From NCBI GenBank assembly GCA_001650895.1, contig LXYH01000006.1:124001-188000 (forward strand): DNA of 64,000 nucleotides. The letters are read 5' to 3'. The translations under genes were made by a program, and so were the position numbers. The notes under the pieces are model-generated. The model saw only the letters and a list, made by a program, of their open reading frames with translations. It had not been told where the DNA came from and did not search any database. Origin of the DNA: Rhodobacteraceae bacterium EhC02 (GTDB lineage Bacteria; Pseudomonadota; Alphaproteobacteria; Rhodobacterales; Rhodobacteraceae). Below are positions 61,291 to 64,000 of this stretch, one piece after another. Every line of letters starts with the position of its first letter. The stretch's first letter is position 1.

Positions 61291-62199
61291 TCATGCAGCC
61301 AGAAGCTTCGCCTCGCGGGTTCTTGCTATGCTGCGCGCCGATTTCCATTTGCTTCGGCCCGGTTCAGTGTCCAGTTCCGGGAAAAGCGCCAGGATCTCGG
61401 CCGCTGTTTCATCAGCACCTGCCAGAAGATAGTCGCCAGGATGCAGGCTTTCCGTAGCCGCCCCTTCGGCAAAGATCACCTCATGGCGGTCCAGCAGCAA
61501 ATGGACATAAGTCACCATCTGACAGGGTGCGGACATGATCGTGTCACCGTTGACCAGCGTCTTGGCGGGAACAAGGATTTCCTGCTCGCCAAAATACATC
61601 TCGGCCTTCCAGCCCGTCACCAGCATCCTGTGGTTGGGCGAGACCAGCAACTGGTTCGTGTTTCCGACCGTGCCGGGCATGAACCTGACCGGCGCAAAGC
61701 GATCCAGTCCGCCGACACTTGTCTGACCGATCCACCGCAGGGGCCGCATGCCGCTATCGCGTGTCAGAATCAGGTCACCCGGTTTCAGGGTCTCGACAGG
61801 GCGCGCGCCCTGCGCCGTGAAAATCATCGTTCCGGCTGTGAAACATGGCACCGGCGGCAGCGAATACTCTGTCGAGGTGGTCACGTAAGTCGATGAACGG
61901 AAACTTGAACTGGTCAGGATTGTGCCGTCCGTCGGCATGAAAACGGCAGATGCACCGCTGCGATAGAAGGTGACGCCCGTGATCCGGACATCCTGTCCAT
62001 CGACCCTGACCGTCACAGTATCGCCCATCCATACGCGCGTCACGGCGAAACCGCCGACAGTATCCCCCTGCGAAGTGCCGATGGACCCGTTGTCGTTCTG
62101 GTCCGTGACGGTCAGCGTCGTGGGGTTCAACACGGTATTGCGCGCCGGAGGGTTCCCCGGGTCCATCGTGAAGAAACTGAAGCTGTAAGTACTGGGCAT
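61291..62199 (-). CDS. Hint (Hedgehog/intein) domain protein
   Basis: This 302-residue protein has an N-terminal region of about 120 residues rich in Thr/Ser/Val, then a Hint domain starting at the Cys of PPVPCFTAGTMIFTAQGARPVETLKPGDLIL (about residue 120), with GMRPLRWIGQTSVGG, NQLLVSPNHRMLVTGWKAEMYFG and PCQMVTYVHLLLDRHEVIFAEGAATESLHPGDYLL. The Cys and the NHRML histidine are the self-splicing hallmarks. Rhodobacteraceae have many such Hint_2 proteins of unknown role. Whether this one cleaves itself is not known. ATG 62199 follows TAGG; the sequence ends with a Lys/Arg-rich tail. Confidence 0.82.
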   Translation of the reverse strand: MPSTYSFSFFTMDPGNPPARNTVLNPTTLTVTDQNDNGSIGTSQGDTVGGFAVTRVWMGDTVTVRVDGQDVRITGVTFYRSGASAVFMPTDGTILTSSSFRSSTYVTTSTEYSLPPVPCFTAGTMIFTAQGARPVETLKPGDLILTRDSGMRPLRWIGQTSVGGLDRFAPVRFMPGTVGNTNQLLVSPNHRMLVTGWKAEMYFGEQEILVPAKTLVNGDTIMSAPCQMVTYVHLLLDRHEVIFAEGAATESLHPGDYLLAGADETAAEILALFPELDTEPGRSKWKSARSIARTREAKLLAA

Positions 62200-62279
62200 G
62201 CTGCCTACCACTGAAGAATTTTTATCAACTTAAGCGGTTTTTCTTGTCTTAAATAAATCTGACAAATGGCAAAAATAAG

Positions 62280-62307
62280 AAAACCCGGTTCGCTAAAACC
62301 GGGTTTT
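62280..62307 (-). terminator. Intrinsic terminator of gltB
   Basis: AAAACCCGGTT / AACCGGGTTTT with a 6-base loop lies 33 bases beyond the gltB stop on the minus strand. A-rich and T-rich flanks allow termination in either direction; it separates gltB from the Hint-protein gene. Confidence 0.85.
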
Positions 62308-62340
62308 CAAAACGTTTATATTGAACGCCTTTGGGTTGTT

Positions 62341-64000
62341 TTACTCCGCCGGTACTGCGCGCTCTTCCAGCGTCAGGGGATGCGGAATATGGATCAGCAT
62401 TTCCTTCGGGCAAACCTGCACGAAGTGGCCGACCTCCTGTTCCCAGTGCTGAAGGATATCCGTCGCCCGGCGACTGCCGGTTTCCGCCAGATGACGTTCG
62501 ATCAGACCTTTCAGCTGGTCCTCCCAGTATGCGACGGTGACCGGGCAAGTCACCAGGGTTTCCATGTTCATCATCTTGGCGGCAATGCCGTTCGGATCAT
62601 AAAGATAGGCCATACCCCCGGTCATCCCGGCACCGAAATTGGCGCCGATTTCACCCAGGATCACGGCAACGCCGCCGGTCATGTATTCGCAACCGTTGCT
62701 ACCGCAGCCTTCGATCACGACCTTGGCGCCCGAGTTGCGCACCGCGAAACGTTCTCCGGCGCGACCTGCCGCAAAGAGGTAGCCATCCGTCGCCCCATAA
62801 AGCACCGTGTTGCCGATGATCGTGTTCTCGGACGCGGTCAGCGGGCTGGCCATGGGCGGACGCACCACGATCGTCCCACCGGACAGGCCCTTGCCGACAT
62901 AGTCGTTGGCATCACCCGACACTTCCAGCTTCAGACCGGGCGCCGCGAACGCACCAAGGCTCTGGCCAGCCGAGCCGGTCAGTTTCACCGTCAGGTGGTT
63001 CGGCTGCAGCGCGTTGCGCATTCCGAACCGTTTGACGATGTGACTGGACACGCGCGTGCCCACGGTACGATGCGTGTTCTGCACCGCATAGGACAGCTGC
63101 ATCTTTTCACCGTCTTCAAGGAACCGTGCCGCATCGCGCACGATTTCCGCATCCAGCGTATCCGGCACGACATTGCGCGGCTTGGCACGGTCGTAGACGA
63201 TATCGCCTGCGCCATCGACGGTGATCAGCAGCGGGTTCAAATCCAGATCGTCCAGATGCGCCGAACCACGGCTGACCTGGCTCAGCAGATCGGCGCGGCC
63301 GATCACGTCATCAAGGCTGCGGGCCCCGATGCTGGCGAGGATCTCGCGCACTTCCTGCGCGTAGAAGGTGATCAGGTTCACAACCTTGTCTGCTGTCCCG
63401 GTGAACTTGGCGCGCAGCGCCTCGTCCTGGGTGCAGACGCCCACGGGGCAGGTGTTGGACTGGCACTGACGCACCATGATGCAGCCCATCGCAATCAGGG
63501 CGGCGGTTCCGATGCCGTATTCCTCGGCACCCATCATGGCGGCCATCACGATGTCGCGCCCTGTCCGCAGACCACCATCGGTCCGCAGCGTGATCCGGTC
63601 GCGCAGGTTGTTCATCGACAGAACCTGATGCGCCTCGGTCAGGCCCATTTCCCATGGCAGGCCAGCATATTTGATCGAGGTTGCGGGGCTTGCGCCCGTG
63701 CCACCGTTGTGACCCGAAATCAGGATGATATCGGCCTTGGCTTTCGCCACACCTGCCGCGATCGTCCCCACGCCGGATTGTGCCACCAGCTTGACGGTGA
63801 CCTTGGCGCGCGGGTTGATCTGCTTGAGGTCATAGATCAGCTGCGCCAAATCCTCGATCGAATAGATATCGTGATGCGGCGGCGGGCTGATCAGGGTCAC
63901 ACCCTTGGTCGAGTGCCGCAGCCGCGCGATCAGGTCGGTGACCTTCATGCCGGGCAGCTGCCCACCCTCGCCGGGCTTGGCGCCCTGGGCCACCTTGATT
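62341..64000 (-). CDS. gltB: Glutamate synthase large subunit, C-terminal part (partial)
   Basis: The gene enters from beyond the window's end and gives 553 residues of the C-terminal half. The FMN/glutamate synthase barrel region starts KVAQGAKPGEGGQLPG and includes LISPPPHHDIYSIEDLAQLIYDLKQ, ISGHNGGTGASPATSIKYAG and LRTDGGLRTGRDI. The [3Fe-4S] cysteines are in IMVRQCQSNTCPVGVC. The beta-helix domain (GSAGQSLGAFAAPGLKLEVSGDANDYVGKGL) follows. The usual partner gltD is not within view. The N-terminal amidotransferase domain would lie outside the window. Confidence 0.95.
   Translation of the reverse strand, partial: IKVAQGAKPGEGGQLPGMKVTDLIARLRHSTKGVTLISPPPHHDIYSIEDLAQLIYDLKQINPRAKVTVKLVAQSGVGTIAAGVAKAKADIILISGHNGGTGASPATSIKYAGLPWEMGLTEAHQVLSMNNLRDRITLRTDGGLRTGRDIVMAAMMGAEEYGIGTAALIAMGCIMVRQCQSNTCPVGVCTQDEALRAKFTGTADKVVNLITFYAQEVREILASIGARSLDDVIGRADLLSQVSRGSAHLDDLDLNPLLITVDGAGDIVYDRAKPRNVVPDTLDAEIVRDAARFLEDGEKMQLSYAVQNTHRTVGTRVSSHIVKRFGMRNALQPNHLTVKLTGSAGQSLGAFAAPGLKLEVSGDANDYVGKGLSGGTIVVRPPMASPLTASENTIIGNTVLYGATDGYLFAAGRAGERFAVRNSGAKVVIEGCGSNGCEYMTGGVAVILGEIGANFGAGMTGGMAYLYDPNGIAAKMMNMETLVTCPVTVAYWEDQLKGLIERHLAETGSRRATDILQHWEQEVGHFVQVCPKEMLIHIPHPLTLEERAVPAE

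Overview
This is a gene-dense, high-GC chromosomal segment that reads as a Rhodobacteraceae (Roseobacter/Rhodobacter group) alphaproteobacterium. The reasons are a Rhodobacter-type petABC (cytochrome bc1) operon, a PetP/PetR-like regulator pair, a phenylacetyl-CoA epoxidase operon, several polyamine-type ABC transporters and frequent ATGA/GTGA gene overlaps. I see no insertion sequence, prophage, integrase, CRISPR array or rRNA, and one tRNA (Lys-TTT).

Layout. 1-3.5 kb: the 3' half of an N-type ATPase operon (atpB end, atpE, atpF, atpA, atpG). 3.6-6.7 kb: tRNA-Lys, dapF-mtaB and a GST. 6.8-10.4 kb: an LpxQ-like outer-membrane protein divergent from petABC. 10.5-13.8 kb: a TPP riboswitch followed by thiBPQ. 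13.9-19.6 kb: aroC, an AEC transporter, a DMT exporter, HU, AMP nucleosidase and a VOC protein. 19.6-23.2 kb: paaABCDE. 23.3-24.8 kb: an epimerase and exoD. 24.8-30.1 kb: petP-petR-(HDAC-like)-xseB-ispA-dxs, all on the minus strand. 30.3-31.8 kb: ilvE and cobO.

31.9-49.8 kb is the accessory core: two adjacent import and catabolism units for amines or amine-derived compounds. Unit 1 is an ABC importer with an SDR, a class III aminotransferase, a creatinase-fold M24 protein resembling ectoine hydrolase (DoeA/EutD) that has lost most metal ligands, an ArgE-like M20 deacetylase and a GntR/FCD regulator. Unit 2 is a SpuC-like aminotransferase, a second GntR/FCD regulator, a convincing PotF-G-H-I putrescine importer and a PuuB-like FAD oxidase. 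Each unit has its own candidate palindromic operators: GTTGTGCACAAC/TGTGCACA, spaced 105 bp, for unit 1, and TTTGATCAAA/TGATCAAATT for unit 2. My best candidate for something undescribed is unit 1: an ectoine-type hydrolase paired with an M20 deacetylase and a Pot-like importer.

49.8-64 kb: a P1 (DmpA-like) peptidase, a DMT transporter, a small beta-barrel protein, dgkA, msrA-msrB, kbl-tdh, an orphan HyuA-like protein, queG, a GST, mtgA, a Hint-domain protein and the C-terminal part of gltB, which runs off the window.

A dispersed intergenic element (TTCTTCTTGC, three variable bases, AARTATCC) occurs four times, always on the plus strand and always within about 20 bp of a gene boundary. Two copies continue into a GC-rich double hairpin. 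All functional calls come from reading motifs and context; no database search was run.
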